A stretch of DNA of 64,000 nt. Origin: Streptomyces dengpaensis (GTDB lineage Bacteria; Actinomycetota; Actinomycetes; Streptomycetales; Streptomycetaceae). The DNA is taken from contig NZ_CP026652.1 in NCBI RefSeq assembly GCF_002946835.1, positions 6,200,001-6,264,000 of the forward strand, read 5' to 3'. The notes beneath the pieces were generated by a model. That model saw only the letters and a list, made by a program, of their open reading frames with translations. It was not told the DNA's origin and made no database searches. Both the position numbers and the translations under genes were made by a program. Positions 44,993-52,913 of this stretch are shown here, in pieces (the first letter of the stretch is position 1; every line of letters begins with the position of its first letter).

Positions 44993-45792
44993 CCCGCAAT
45001 CCGTACGGTCGTGTTGGCGCCCCAGATCGCGAGCGACAGGAAGAAGTCCAGGACGTTGATCGCGACGATCGAGGTGCGCACGGCGCGGCCCACGGCCACG
45101 CCGACGCCCGCCGGGCCGCCGCTCGCGTAGTAGCCGTAGAAGCAGTGCACCAGGATGATCAGGACGGCGAAGACGAGCACCTTCCCGAAGGACCACAGCA
45201 CGTCGACCGGCGGCAGATACTGCTGGAAGTAGTGGTCGTAGGTGCCCGCCGACTGCCCGTAGTAGCCGGTGGTGATGGTGCGGGCGGCGAGGTACGAGGA
45301 CAGCAGCCCGACCACGTACAGCGGAATCACCGCGACGAAACCGGCGATCATCCGGGTGGTCACCAGGAACGGCAGCGAGGGCACGCCCATGACTTCGAGC
45401 GCGTCGGTCTCCTCGCTGATCCGCATCGCGCCGAGCTGCGCGGTGAACCCGGCGCCGACGGTCGCGGACAGGGCGAGCCCGGCCACCAGCGGGGCGATCT
45501 CCCGGGTGTTGAAGTACGCCGACAGGAACGCCACGAAGTTGGAGGTGCCGAGCTGGTTGAGTGCGGCGTACCCCTGGAGCCCCACTTCCGTGCCGGTGAA
45601 GAACGACAGGAAGGCGATGACGCCGACCGTGCCGCCCACGACGGCGAGGGCGCCGCGCCCGAAGCTCACCTCGGCGAGCAGCCGCAGGATCTCCTTCTTG
45701 TAGCGGCGCAGGGTGCGGCCCGTCCATGCGAGTGAGCGCCCGTAGAAGGAGAGTTGGGCGCCCAGCTCCTCCAGACGATTCAGCAGCGCCAT
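44989..45792 (-). CDS. YrbE/MlaE-type ABC permease, second copy
   Basis: The 267-residue integral membrane protein has five or six hydrophobic segments and the MlaE signature: FTGTEVGLQGYAALNQLG, GAGFTAQLGAMRISEETDAL and VMGVPSLPFLVTTRMIAG. It pairs with the permease encoded just upstream to form the heterodimeric channel of the Mce transporter, energised by the Mkl ATPase. It starts three bases after the preceding stop. Confidence 0.93.
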   Translation of the reverse strand: MALLNRLEELGAQLSFYGRSLAWTGRTLRRYKKEILRLLAEVSFGRGALAVVGGTVGVIAFLSFFTGTEVGLQGYAALNQLGTSNFVAFLSAYFNTREIAPLVAGLALSATVGAGFTAQLGAMRISEETDALEVMGVPSLPFLVTTRMIAGFVAVIPLYVVGLLSSYLAARTITTGYYGQSAGTYDHYFQQYLPPVDVLWSFGKVLVFAVLIILVHCFYGYYASGGPAGVGVAVGRAVRTSIVAINVLDFFLSLAIWGANTTVRIAG

Positions 45793-45795
45793 GCC

Positions 45796-46566
45796 TCAAC
45801 CCCTCTGTGGGACGACCTGGAAGTACACCGCGGTCATCACGAAGTTCGTCACGAACAGCACCATGAAGGTGATCACCACCGACTGGTTCACGGCGTCGCC
45901 CACCCCCTTCGGGCCGCCCTTCGCGGTCAGTCCCTTGTACGAGGCGACGATCGCGGCGATCGCCCCGAACACCAGCGCCTTGATCTCCGCCGCCCACAGG
46001 TCGGACAGCTGGGCCAGGGTGGTGAAGGAGGCGAGATAGGCGCCCGGAGTGCCGTTCTGCAGGACGACGTTGAAGAAATAGCCGCCCGCGACGCCGACCA
46101 CCGACACCAGGCCGTTGAGCAGCACCGCCACCACCATCGACGCCAGGACCCGCGGGACGACCAGCCGGTGGATGGGGTCGATGCCCAGCACCTGCATCGC
46201 GTCGATCTCCTCGCGGATCTTCCGCGCCCCGAGGTCCGCGCAGATCGCCGTGCCGCCGGCGCCCGCGATCAGCAGGGCGGTGACGATCGGCGAGGCCTCC
46301 CGCAGCACCGCGAGGACCGAGGCGGCCCCGGCGAAGGACTGGGCGCCGAGCTGCCGGGTCAGGCTGCCGATCTGTAGCGCGATGACCGCGCCGAAGGGGA
46401 TGGACACGAGGGCCGTCGGCAGGATCGTGACACTCGCGACGAACCAGGCCTGCTGGATGAACTCCCGCGCCTGGAACGGCCGTCGGGGTATGGTCCGGAC
46501 GACGTCCAGGGCCATGGCGAAGAGATTCCCCGAGTGCCTGAGCGCCCCCGTCGGTGACAGGCTCAT
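45796..46566 (-). CDS. YrbE/MlaE-type ABC permease, first copy
   Basis: The 256-residue membrane protein carries the family motifs FGAVIALQIGSLTRQLGAQS, GAGGTAICADLGARKIREEI and DAMQVLGIDPIHRLVVPRVL. The EEIDAM segment contacts the ATPase in MlaE-type transporters. ATG 46566 overlaps the end of the ATPase gene by four bases. Confidence 0.93.
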   Translation of the reverse strand: MSLSPTGALRHSGNLFAMALDVVRTIPRRPFQAREFIQQAWFVASVTILPTALVSIPFGAVIALQIGSLTRQLGAQSFAGAASVLAVLREASPIVTALLIAGAGGTAICADLGARKIREEIDAMQVLGIDPIHRLVVPRVLASMVVAVLLNGLVSVVGVAGGYFFNVVLQNGTPGAYLASFTTLAQLSDLWAAEIKALVFGAIAAIVASYKGLTAKGGPKGVGDAVNQSVVITFMVLFVTNFVMTAVYFQVVPQRG

Positions 46567-47507
46567 GCGTCCGCCACCTCCTCCCGGTGCAGCTCGGCCT
46601 CCCGTCTCGCGATCGCCTCCCAGCGGGGCGGGCGGGTGATGCCTGGCCCCGGCAGCAGACGGGGGGTCAGCGCCTGACTGCCGGGAGTTCTCGCGTGCGC
46701 TCCGTCGCCGAGCCGGGCCAGCTCCCGCTCGACCTGCGCGGCGTCCTTCTCCTCGGCCATCCCGATCGGGCCCTGCATCCGGCCGTTCAGGAACTGCCGT
46801 ACGACGGGCTCGTCGCTGGTCAGCAGCTTCTCGCGGGGCCCGAACATGACCAGCTCGCGCCGGAACAACAGCCCGATGTTGTCCGGCACCTGGCGGGCCG
46901 AGGCGATGTCGTGCGTGACGATCAGGAAGGTCGCGTCGATCTGTGCGTTGAGGTCGACGATCAGCTGGTTGAGATAGGCGACGCGCACGGGGTCGAGGCC
47001 GGAGTCGGGTTCGTCGAAGAGGATGATCTCGGGGTCGAGGACCAGAGCCCGGGCGAGACCGGCCCGCTTGCGCATCCCGCCGGAGATCTCGCCGGGCAGC
47101 TTCCCCTCCGAACCGATCAGCCCGACCATGTCCATTTTCTCCAGCACGATGTGCCGGATCTGACTCTCGGACTTGCGGGTGTGCTCGCGCAGCGGGAAGG
47201 CGATGTTGTCGTACAGATTCATCGAGCCGAACAGCGCACCGTCCTGGAACAGCACCCCGAACAGCTTCCGGACCTCGTACAGCTCGTGCTCACGCAGCAT
47301 GGTGACGTCCCGGCCCGCGACCTTCACGGAACCGCGGTCCGGCTTCAGCAGTCCGACGAGCGTCTTGAGGAACACCGACTTGCCCGTGCCCGAAGGGCCG
47401 AGCATGACCGAGACCTGTCCGGCGGGCAGCGTCAGCGAGACGTCCTGCCAGATGACCTGGTGACCGAAGGACTTGGTCAGCCCTTCCACACAGATCTCGA
47501 CACCCAT
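46563..47507 (-). CDS. mkl: Mkl/MlaF-type ATPase of the Mce transporter
   Basis: The 314-residue ABC ATPase has Walker A GPSGTGKSV, the Q-loop LFQDGALFGSM, an ABC signature in the variant form ISGGMRKR, Walker B IILFDEPDSG, and the switch His in VTHD. A C-terminal extension of about 70 residues after the core is typical of Mkl. The ATG at 47507 is preferred (AAGGG upstream; the protein then begins MGVEICVEGL as homologues do). An ATG 12 codons earlier lacks a ribosome binding site. It is the first gene of the tightly coupled mce operon. Confidence 0.92.
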   Translation of the reverse strand: MGVEICVEGLTKSFGHQVIWQDVSLTLPAGQVSVMLGPSGTGKSVFLKTLVGLLKPDRGSVKVAGRDVTMLREHELYEVRKLFGVLFQDGALFGSMNLYDNIAFPLREHTRKSESQIRHIVLEKMDMVGLIGSEGKLPGEISGGMRKRAGLARALVLDPEIILFDEPDSGLDPVRVAYLNQLIVDLNAQIDATFLIVTHDIASARQVPDNIGLLFRRELVMFGPREKLLTSDEPVVRQFLNGRMQGPIGMAEEKDAAQVERELARLGDGAHARTPGSQALTPRLLPGPGITRPPRWEAIARREAELHREEVADA

Positions 47508-47629
47508 CCGGTTCACCCTTCGGCCGTGGAGCAGCTCCGACATCTGCTCTACGGGGAGAGGCGGGGCGTCCGTCGCGACGGAGGCGGATTTTTTCCGGCG
47601 GGTCTTCGCAGGGGCCTTTTCCGGCGGTT

Positions 47630-48685
47630 CTACGGCAGCGCGGGCGGGGTCGGTACGCCGACCGGGGCGGAAGCCTCCGGGAGGGCCGGAAGCGCCGTCG
47701 GGGCCGTGGGCGAGGCCGGCATATCGGGGAGGCCGGACACGCTCGGCAGGCCGGACACGCCGGGGACGTCGGGGACGGACGGCACCGGTGACAACGAGGC
47801 GTCCGGCAGCGGCGGCACCGGCAGCGGCGGCACCGGCAGCGGTGGCAGCGACCGGTCGTGATCGCCGGGCGGCACCGTCGGCGTCGCTCCGTGAGACGGC
47901 GAAGCGGCCGACAGATCACGGGCGTTCGGGGTGGCTGCCCGGCCGCCGCCGTCAGGGCGGTCGGTCCGCGTGGTCTCCTGGGCCATACGGGACACGGAGG
48001 GACGGGGAGCCGTGCCCCGGCCGTCCCCGTCGTGGACGTACGGCACCACGAACCCCGCCACCACCAGGGTCGCGGCCGTCGAGCTCACCGCCACGGCCTG
48101 CGCGTGCCCGCCCGCGCGCAGCTTGCCGCGCCCCCACAGGAACAGGGCCAGGCCCAGCGTTCCGGCCAGCGAGTCGCGCAGCGTGCGGCGCGCCCGGGCG
48201 AGCAACGACTCGACGGTCCGGTAGCTCAGCCCCATGCGCACGGCGACCTGGCCGACGTCGAGGTCCTCGGACTTCAGCCGGAGCGCCTCGGCCTGACGCG
48301 CGGGCAGCTCCCCACTGCGCACGGCCAGCCACCTGGCCTCGGCCCGGTCGCACACCGCCTCCTCGACGGGCACCGGACCCGGCGCGGTGAGCGTAGGGCT
48401 GCGGTGCACCTCGGCCTCACGGTTGACCTGACGGTACCGGTCGACGCACAGCCGCATGGTCACGGTCGTCAGCCAGCCGCCGAGGCGCTCGTCGTCCAGG
48501 TCGGGGCGCTCCGCGGCGCGCAGCATCGCCTCGTGCACCGCGTCCTCGGCGTCCTCCATGCTCATCGACCTGCGCCGGGCCACCTTGAGCAACTGCTCGC
48601 GGTGGCTCCACATGCGATGCCAACGGTCGTGGGCTGCCTGTATCTCCGCAGGCATAGCTGGCATGTCCGGCAGATCCGTAGCCAT
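47630..48685 (-). CDS. ECF-type sigma factor with transmembrane helix and Pro-rich tail
   Basis: The 351-residue protein has region 2 at residues 22-90 (AEDAVHEAMLRAAERPDLDD, LTTVTMRLCVDRYRQ) and region 4 at 123-172 (ELPARQAEALRLKSEDLDVG, MGLSYRTVESLLARARRTLR). One hydrophobic segment follows near 196-216 and about 130 residues rich in Pro, Ser and Val with repeats such as PLPVPPLP. The layout implies a sigma factor tethered to the membrane with an extracytoplasmic tail. No anti-sigma gene is adjacent, so the tail may do that job. It is transcribed just before the mce operon and may control it; this is inference. Confidence 0.82.
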   Translation of the reverse strand: MATDLPDMPAMPAEIQAAHDRWHRMWSHREQLLKVARRRSMSMEDAEDAVHEAMLRAAERPDLDDERLGGWLTTVTMRLCVDRYRQVNREAEVHRSPTLTAPGPVPVEEAVCDRAEARWLAVRSGELPARQAEALRLKSEDLDVGQVAVRMGLSYRTVESLLARARRTLRDSLAGTLGLALFLWGRGKLRAGGHAQAVAVSSTAATLVVAGFVVPYVHDGDGRGTAPRPSVSRMAQETTRTDRPDGGGRAATPNARDLSAASPSHGATPTVPPGDHDRSLPPLPVPPLPVPPLPDASLSPVPSVPDVPGVSGLPSVSGLPDMPASPTAPTALPALPEASAPVGVPTPPALP

Positions 48686-48737
48686 GAGGCCCCTTCGCGC
48701 TCACCCGCCGGTCTCGTGCGTCCGGCGGGTGGCGACA

Positions 48738-49799
48738 TTACCGCCCGGTATCCACGGTTGTGGAGGGGGAGGAGGCCATCGAGTCCACACCGTTGCGGGC
48801 TGGCGGACCGCCGCTGGGGAGCAGGTCGTCACCGGGCAGCAGGTCGTCGCCGGGCAGTTCGATGCCCGGGCCGGGCGCGGGGAGCTGGGGCTCCTCCGTC
48901 TCCTTGGCCCCGCCCGCCGGACGGGACCTCGTGGGGGTCGGTGAGGCAGGCGCGGACGGTGCCGGGGAGGGGGCGGCGCTCGGACGGGTGGAGGGTTTCG
49001 GCGTGGCCGGCGGCTGCGACGGCTCGGGGTGCGCCGAGGACCTCGCGGGGTTGTCCGGCACCACCCGGTGCCCTTGCAGGTAGTACGCGTACCAGGCCCT
49101 GACCGTGCGCAGATACGCCTTCGAGTGGTTGTAGCCGAGGATCGCCCGGTCCAGGTCGGCCGGGTCGGAGAGGTCCCGTCCGCCCGCGCACAGGTAGCGT
49201 CCGGCGGCGAGCGCCGCGTCGAAGATGTTGTCCGGGTCGGCCCGCCCGTCGCCGTTGCCGTCCGTGCCCCAGCGGGCCCAGGTCGACGGGATGAACTGCA
49301 TCGGTCCCACCGCCCGGTCATAGGCTGCGTCCCCGTCGTACGCGCCGCCGTCGGTGTCCCGTATGACGGCGAAGTCGCCGCCGTCCAGCCGAGGCCCGAG
49401 GATCGGCGCCACGGTCCTGCCGTCCGCCGTCACCCGGCCGCCCCGCGCCTGCCCGGACTCCACCTGGCCGATCGCGGCAAGCAACTGCCACCGCAGCCGG
49501 CAGCCGGGCGCGGTGCGCGCGAGCTCCGCCTCGGCGCGCTGGTAGGCGGCGAACACGCTCGCCGGCAGGGCGGCGCCCGCGACCGATGTCCCGCCCTCGC
49601 GTTTCCGGGTCCGCAGCGGCGGGAGGCCGGTGCGGTACGGGCTGTCGCCCGACACGCTCGGCCCGTGCTCGGCCGGCGCCTCCCGCAGGGGTAGGGAGGC
49701 CTGTGCCGGGACCGCCCCCGGCGCCTGTGACGCGGTCAACGCGGCCATCGCCGCCACGACCGCCGCACCCCTGACGCCTCTGACTCTGTGCCCTGCCAC
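48738..49799 (-). CDS. Secreted lytic transglycosylase-like protein
   Basis: The 353-residue product starts at GTG 49799 (GGGAGGGG upstream) with a signal peptide (GAAVVAAMAALTASQAPGAV). Residues 80-215 form a transglycosylase/lysozyme fold: LLAAIGQVESG with the catalytic Glu, GPMQFIPSTWARWGTDGNGD, GRADPDNIFDAALAAGRYLC, ILGYNHSKAYLRTV. The C-terminal 130 residues are Pro/Ser/Thr-rich, ending near a duplicated LPGDDLLPGDDLLP. It should cleave peptidoglycan glycan strands. It lies 52 bases before the sigma factor gene on the same strand, so co-transcription is possible. Confidence 0.87.
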   Translation of the reverse strand: MAGHRVRGVRGAAVVAAMAALTASQAPGAVPAQASLPLREAPAEHGPSVSGDSPYRTGLPPLRTRKREGGTSVAGAALPASVFAAYQRAEAELARTAPGCRLRWQLLAAIGQVESGQARGGRVTADGRTVAPILGPRLDGGDFAVIRDTDGGAYDGDAAYDRAVGPMQFIPSTWARWGTDGNGDGRADPDNIFDAALAAGRYLCAGGRDLSDPADLDRAILGYNHSKAYLRTVRAWYAYYLQGHRVVPDNPARSSAHPEPSQPPATPKPSTRPSAAPSPAPSAPASPTPTRSRPAGGAKETEEPQLPAPGPGIELPGDDLLPGDDLLPSGGPPARNGVDSMASSPSTTVDTGR

Positions 49800-49919
49800 G
49801 TCGCGTTCCCCTCCCTGTGGGCCGATGTCGTCTGCTCTACGGGGCAGGGCGGCGGGTCCGTCGCGCGAAGCGCGGCCAATTCGGGAGGGGCGCACGCGCC
49901 TCCGGGTCCCGCCTTGACC

Positions 49920-50084
49920 GCGAAGATCGACGCGCCGAAGTCCACTCCCGAGGGCGTCGCGGCGCAAGCCCTCGACGGCATCGGGTCCGGTGCCTTCGAA
50001 GTCCTCGCCGACGACCTCACCCGGCAGGTCAAGGCCGGGCTCTCCGCCGATCCGGGCGTGCTGTACCCGCAGTTGGCCGCGTAG
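49920..50084 (+). pseudogene. C-terminal fragment of a short-chain dehydrogenase
   Basis: The fragment reads KSTPEGVAAQALDGIGSGAF, EVLADDLTRQVKAGLSADPG and VLYPQLA, the C-terminal helix region of a common actinobacterial SDR that normally follows VTxGxxG and YxxxK motifs. Those upstream parts are missing, so this is a relic, cut on the left about 120 bases past the transglycosylase start. Confidence 0.6.
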
Positions 50085-50090
50085 CCGATT

Positions 50091-50260
50091 CCGCAGTACG
50101 TGGAGCAGCTCGCGCCCGGTCCGGGGGAAGCCGGCACGCCGCGCGAGCGCATCCTGGGCGTCTTTGAGCGGCTGGAGAAGGCTGCGGCGCTGCCCGAGTT
50201 CCGCGGCTGCCCCCTTCCTCGCTGTGCTGGTCGAGCTGAAGGACCCCGAGCAACCCCGGC
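50091..50260 (+). pseudogene. Internal fragment of a TetR-family regulator
   Basis: GTPRERILGVFERLEKAAAL and PEFRGCP are followed after a one-base frameshift by FLAVLVELKDPEQPR. This pattern lies in the ligand-binding half of TetR regulators of the ...FRGCPF...A..EL.DPEHP type. The DNA-binding domain and the C-terminus are missing. Confidence 0.55.
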
Positions 50261-50458
50261 GTGGATGGCCCCTTTGTTCTCCTGACGCCCAAGGGAAAGC
50301 CGCAGGTCGGCTACCTGGAGGTGCAAGGAGCCAGCCACTTGATCACAGACCCGGAAGAAGTGCGTATGCCGGCCGCGCGGTATGGAGCTATCCGTGGGCA
50401 GGCACTCACGCCGGGCGAGTCCCTTGCTCTGATGGTCGAACTGTTGGGAGAGCGATGA
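50261..50458 (+). pseudogene. C-terminal fragment of an XRE-family (DUF5753) regulator
   Basis: Sixty-five codons encode GPFVLLTPKGKPQVGYLEVQ, SHLITDPEEV, ARYGAIRGQALTPGESL and a final helix. This is the end of DUF5753-containing XRE regulators, which are paired with DUF397 proteins. The HTH domain and most of DUF5753 are gone. The stop overlaps the start of the intact DUF397 gene (ATGA), preserving the original gene order. Confidence 0.65.
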
Positions 50459-50652
50459 GCACGGATAACACCTCGCCCGAACTCGCCTGGTTCAAGAGCA
50501 GCTACAGCGGTGGTGAGGGCGGCGAGTGCCTGGAGGTCGCCACAACTCCCGTGACCGTCCACGTCCGTGACTCCAAGTCCCCCGCCCGAGCCCAACTCGC
50601 CTTCCCCACCACGGAGTGGGCCGCGTTCGTACGGTTCGCCTCCGGACGCTGA
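50455..50652 (+). CDS. DUF397 domain protein
   Basis: The 65-residue protein has the full DUF397 pattern: WFKSSYSGGEGGECLEVA, VHVRDSK and the C-terminal WAAFVRF. Such small proteins act with XRE-type regulators in Streptomyces development and antibiotic control, some as toxin/antitoxin-like partners. Its cognate regulator is only a fragment here, so function is doubtful. A 5'-truncated near copy lies at 36175-36342. Confidence 0.8.
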   Translation: MSTDNTSPELAWFKSSYSGGEGGECLEVATTPVTVHVRDSKSPARAQLAFPTTEWAAFVRFASGR

Positions 50653-50726
50653 CGGTCGGGTCTGCGTGATGTCCGGGTGTGGACTGAGGTACCCGACGCA
50701 CAGGAAGCCCACCTGATCCTCGACAT

Positions 50727-51103
50727 CTACGACCGCATGGGAGTTGACGTCGGGCCGAGGGACCTCTTCGTGACGTTCGCCAAGTGGGTCAGGAAGACGC
50801 CGCGTAGGTCCGGCGTGAGGGTGCGCAGGGCCACCAGTGCCGTGATGACGACGTCGCACAGTTCGGCCTGGACGTCGTCCCACCTGGGCTCGTGCCCTTA
50901 CGTGGGTTCTGGCCCGTCGCGCCGATCACCGCTTGGGCGACCTCGCCGACCTCTTCCGACAGCTTCAGCATCCGTAGCAGCAGGCCCTCCTGGCCGCCGT
51001 GTGCCCGGTTGGCGTCCAGCCAGGCGTGGAGTCGGTCGATCGTGTTCCAGACGTCTTCATCAGCGGGTTCATCGGAGGGTTCATCAGCGAGGTGCTCAGT
51101 CAT
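50727..51103 (-). pseudogene. MazG-like nucleotide pyrophosphohydrolase gene with a frameshift
   Basis: The first 70 codons from ATG 51103 encode DVWNTIDRLHAWLDANRAHG, LLLRMLKLSEEVGEVAQAVI and GATGQNPRKGT, a MazG-like all-alpha fold with the EEVGE metal motif. The frame then fails near 50885. In another frame the family sequence continues as WDDVQAELCDVVITALVALR, RGVFLTHLANVTKRSL to a stop at 50727. One missing base would restore the gene. The choice between a true mutation and a sequencing error cannot be made here. It follows the DoxX gene by 35 bases. Confidence 0.75.
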
Positions 51104-51138
51104 GGGGCCAGCCTCCCCAGCGGCCGGAGGCCCGACTC

Positions 51139-51705
51139 CTACTCGTCGAACAGCGTCTCCTGCTCCCCCTCCGCCGCCTTCCGCACCCTCTTGTTCCGCG
51201 CTCCCACCACCAGTGCGGTGACCGCCGCCGTCGCGCCCAGCGCCAACGGCACCATCCAGCCGCGGTCCACCCTGTGGCCCATCAGATGGTCCAGGGACAG
51301 CCGGCCGGGGCCCGCCACCGCGATGCCCGTCGCCGCCAGGCACAGCGACGCAGCGTACTCGTAGCCGCCGGTCTCCGCGAAGAACCCGCTCGGCATGCGC
51401 ACCGCCGCCGCGCCCGCCATCGCACCGGCCGCCGCCGCCCCGGCCGCGGGCGTCGCGAAGCCCAGCGCCAGCAGCGTGCCGCCGCCCGCCTCCGCGAGGC
51501 CCGCGGCCGTGGCGCTCACCCTTCCGGGTGCGTACCCCATGGCCTCCATGGCCGCCCCGGTCGCCTCGATGCCACCCCCGCCGAACCAGCCGAGCAGCTT
51601 CTGCGACCCGTGCGCGGCCAGCACCCCGCCAGTGCCCAGACGGAGCAGCAGCAGTCCCAGATCGGTTCGGTCCAAACAGGTCCCACAGGTCCTGGTACAG
51701 GTCAC
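51139..51705 (-). CDS. DoxX-family membrane protein
   Basis: The 188-residue protein starts at GTG 51705 with GGGAG before it. It has four hydrophobic segments and the DoxX-type start (DLGLLLLRLGTGGVLAAHGS, QKLLGWFGGGGIE), then GFATPAAGAAAAGAMAGAAA and SGFFAETGGYEYAASLCLAA. DoxX proteins are linked to membrane redox and oxidative stress complexes, but this subgroup is not assigned. It is divergent from the SnoaL-like gene. Confidence 0.85.
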   Translation of the reverse strand: MTCTRTCGTCLDRTDLGLLLLRLGTGGVLAAHGSQKLLGWFGGGGIEATGAAMEAMGYAPGRVSATAAGLAEAGGGTLLALGFATPAAGAAAAGAMAGAAAVRMPSGFFAETGGYEYAASLCLAATGIAVAGPGRLSLDHLMGHRVDRGWMVPLALGATAAVTALVVGARNKRVRKAAEGEQETLFDE

Positions 51706-51821
51706 GGTGACTCCCGGAGCAGATGGCGGTAGCAGCCCCTCCCCTCGGTCCCACCGTCGCACCGATGACCGGCGCCCGACGCTCCCGGACCGCCGTTCGG
51801 GTGGCGGGCGCCGGGGACCGG

Positions 51822-51838
51822 TGTGAGTCTGACTCACA
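51822..51838. promoter_or_regulatory. Perfect 17-bp inverted repeat at the start of the SnoaL-like gene
   Basis: The sequence TGTGAGTCTGACTCACA is fully symmetrical about its central base. It covers the GTG start and ends on the A of the in-frame ATG, in the 117-base interval shared with the divergent DoxX gene. A dimeric repressor site for one or both genes is the simplest reading. Confidence 0.5.
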
Positions 51839-52161
51839 TGACGATTCAGGTAGCGAAACTCAGCGACCCGGCCGTCCGGGCCTTCGTCGCCGCCGTGAAC
51901 GCCCACGACCGCGAGGCCTTCCAGGCCGTCCTCGCGCCCGGCGCCACCATGTCCGACGACGGCACCGAGCGGAACCTCGACGAGTGGGCCGACCGGGAGA
52001 TCTTCTCCTCCCACGGCCACATGGAGGTCGACAACGAGTCCAAAGGCGGCCACTCCCTCATCGCCCACTACAACAACGACACTTGGGGCGAGATGACGAC
52101 GCGGTGGACCTTCACCGTCGAGGGCGGCAAGATCACCCGCTTCGACACCGGTCAGGCCTGA
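51823..52161 (+). CDS. SnoaL/NTF2-like domain protein
   Basis: The 112-residue protein (107 if the ATG at 51838 is used) has the NTF2-like cone fold pattern: VRAFVAAVNAHDREAFQAVL, TMSDDGTERNLDEWADREIF and a final strand pair TRWTFTVEGGKITRFDTGQA. Such proteins may be isomerases, cyclases or binding proteins, and no catalytic residue can be assigned. The GTG at 51823 has GGGGA upstream, whereas the ATG has none. It overlaps a palindromic operator-like site. Confidence 0.75.
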   Translation: MSLTHMTIQVAKLSDPAVRAFVAAVNAHDREAFQAVLAPGATMSDDGTERNLDEWADREIFSSHGHMEVDNESKGGHSLIAHYNNDTWGEMTTRWTFTVEGGKITRFDTGQA

Positions 52162-52445
52162 CATCCCGTACGGGTAGGTGGCCTGAGGTGCGCTCCGACT
52201 CCTGGCGCCGATTGCGGGGCAGCCGTTCCCCGGTCCGGTGCCCACCTCACGGTCCCACGCGAGGTCCGCCCCCACCCGGACCGCGGAACGGCTGCCGCCT
52301 CCCCCTCGGTGTGGACCGTGGTCGTACCGAAGTCTCGCGCTCCAAGTGTGAAGCTCTGATGGAGGAGACGTTGAGCATAAGGCCGCGACCAGCTTCCACG
52401 GTCCGGAGGTTCAACTTCCGTTTGTGAAAGATGAGTCGTTGACGA

Positions 52446-52558
52446 GCCGAAGCCGAAGCCGAAGCCGAAGCCGAAGCCGAAGCCGAAGCCGAAGCCGAAG
52501 CCGAAGCCGAAGCCGAAGCCGAAGCCGAAGCCGAAGCCGAAGCCGAAGCCGAAGCCGA
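52446..52558. repeat. Hexanucleotide tandem repeat (GCCGAA)18
   Basis: Eighteen perfect GCCGAA units are followed by a partial unit, in the 479-base gap between the SnoaL-like gene and an SDR fragment. Any frame through it gives only dipeptide repeats (Ala-Glu, Pro-Lys, Arg-Ser, or Ser-Ala on the other strand). Upstream and downstream bases (52162-52445, 52559-52640) hold no recognisable gene. Confidence 0.95.
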
Positions 52559-52640
52559 GCCGATGACGGGCAGCCGGTGGTCCGTTGACGGGCAGCCGGT
52601 GGGCCGTTGACAGGTTGTGAGGGAAGTCGGCGCGGTCGCC

Positions 52641-52868
52641 TCAGCCGCGTCCCACGTACGGCATCGTCGTCGCCAGCACCGTCGCGAACTGCACATTCGC
52701 CTCCAGGGGCAGCTCCGCCATGTGCCGGACCGTGCGCGCCACATCGGCCACGTCCATTACCGGTTCGACCGCCGGCTCGCCGTTCGCCTGGAGCACTCCG
52801 GTCCGCATGCGCTCGGTCATGTCGGTGGCCGCGTTGCCGATGTCGATCTGGCCGCAGGCGATCCGGTA
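52641..52868 (-). pseudogene. C-terminal fragment of a second short-chain dehydrogenase
   Basis: The minus-strand frame reads ACGQIDIGNAATDMTERM, PVMDVADVARTVRHMAELPL and EANVQFATVLATTMPYVGRG before the stop. This is the C-terminal part of an SDR whose N-terminal Rossmann motif is missing. The fragment begins abruptly about 45 bases from the stop of the Gfo/Idh gene, which indicates a deletion. Confidence 0.7.
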
Positions 52869-52913
52869 CGGACTACGGGAAGGTACGGGAGGGTTCCCGG
52901 GCGTCGCGACGGG

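Noticed and set aside
47544..47629. Possible N-terminal extension of the Mkl ATPase
   Set aside because: The frame is open upstream and reads plausibly, but no start codon is available and a good ribosome binding site precedes ATG 47507.
52247..52744. Open frame with a long Ser-Ala dipeptide run
   Set aside because: The run is only the translation of the GCCGAA array; the flanks show no coding character.
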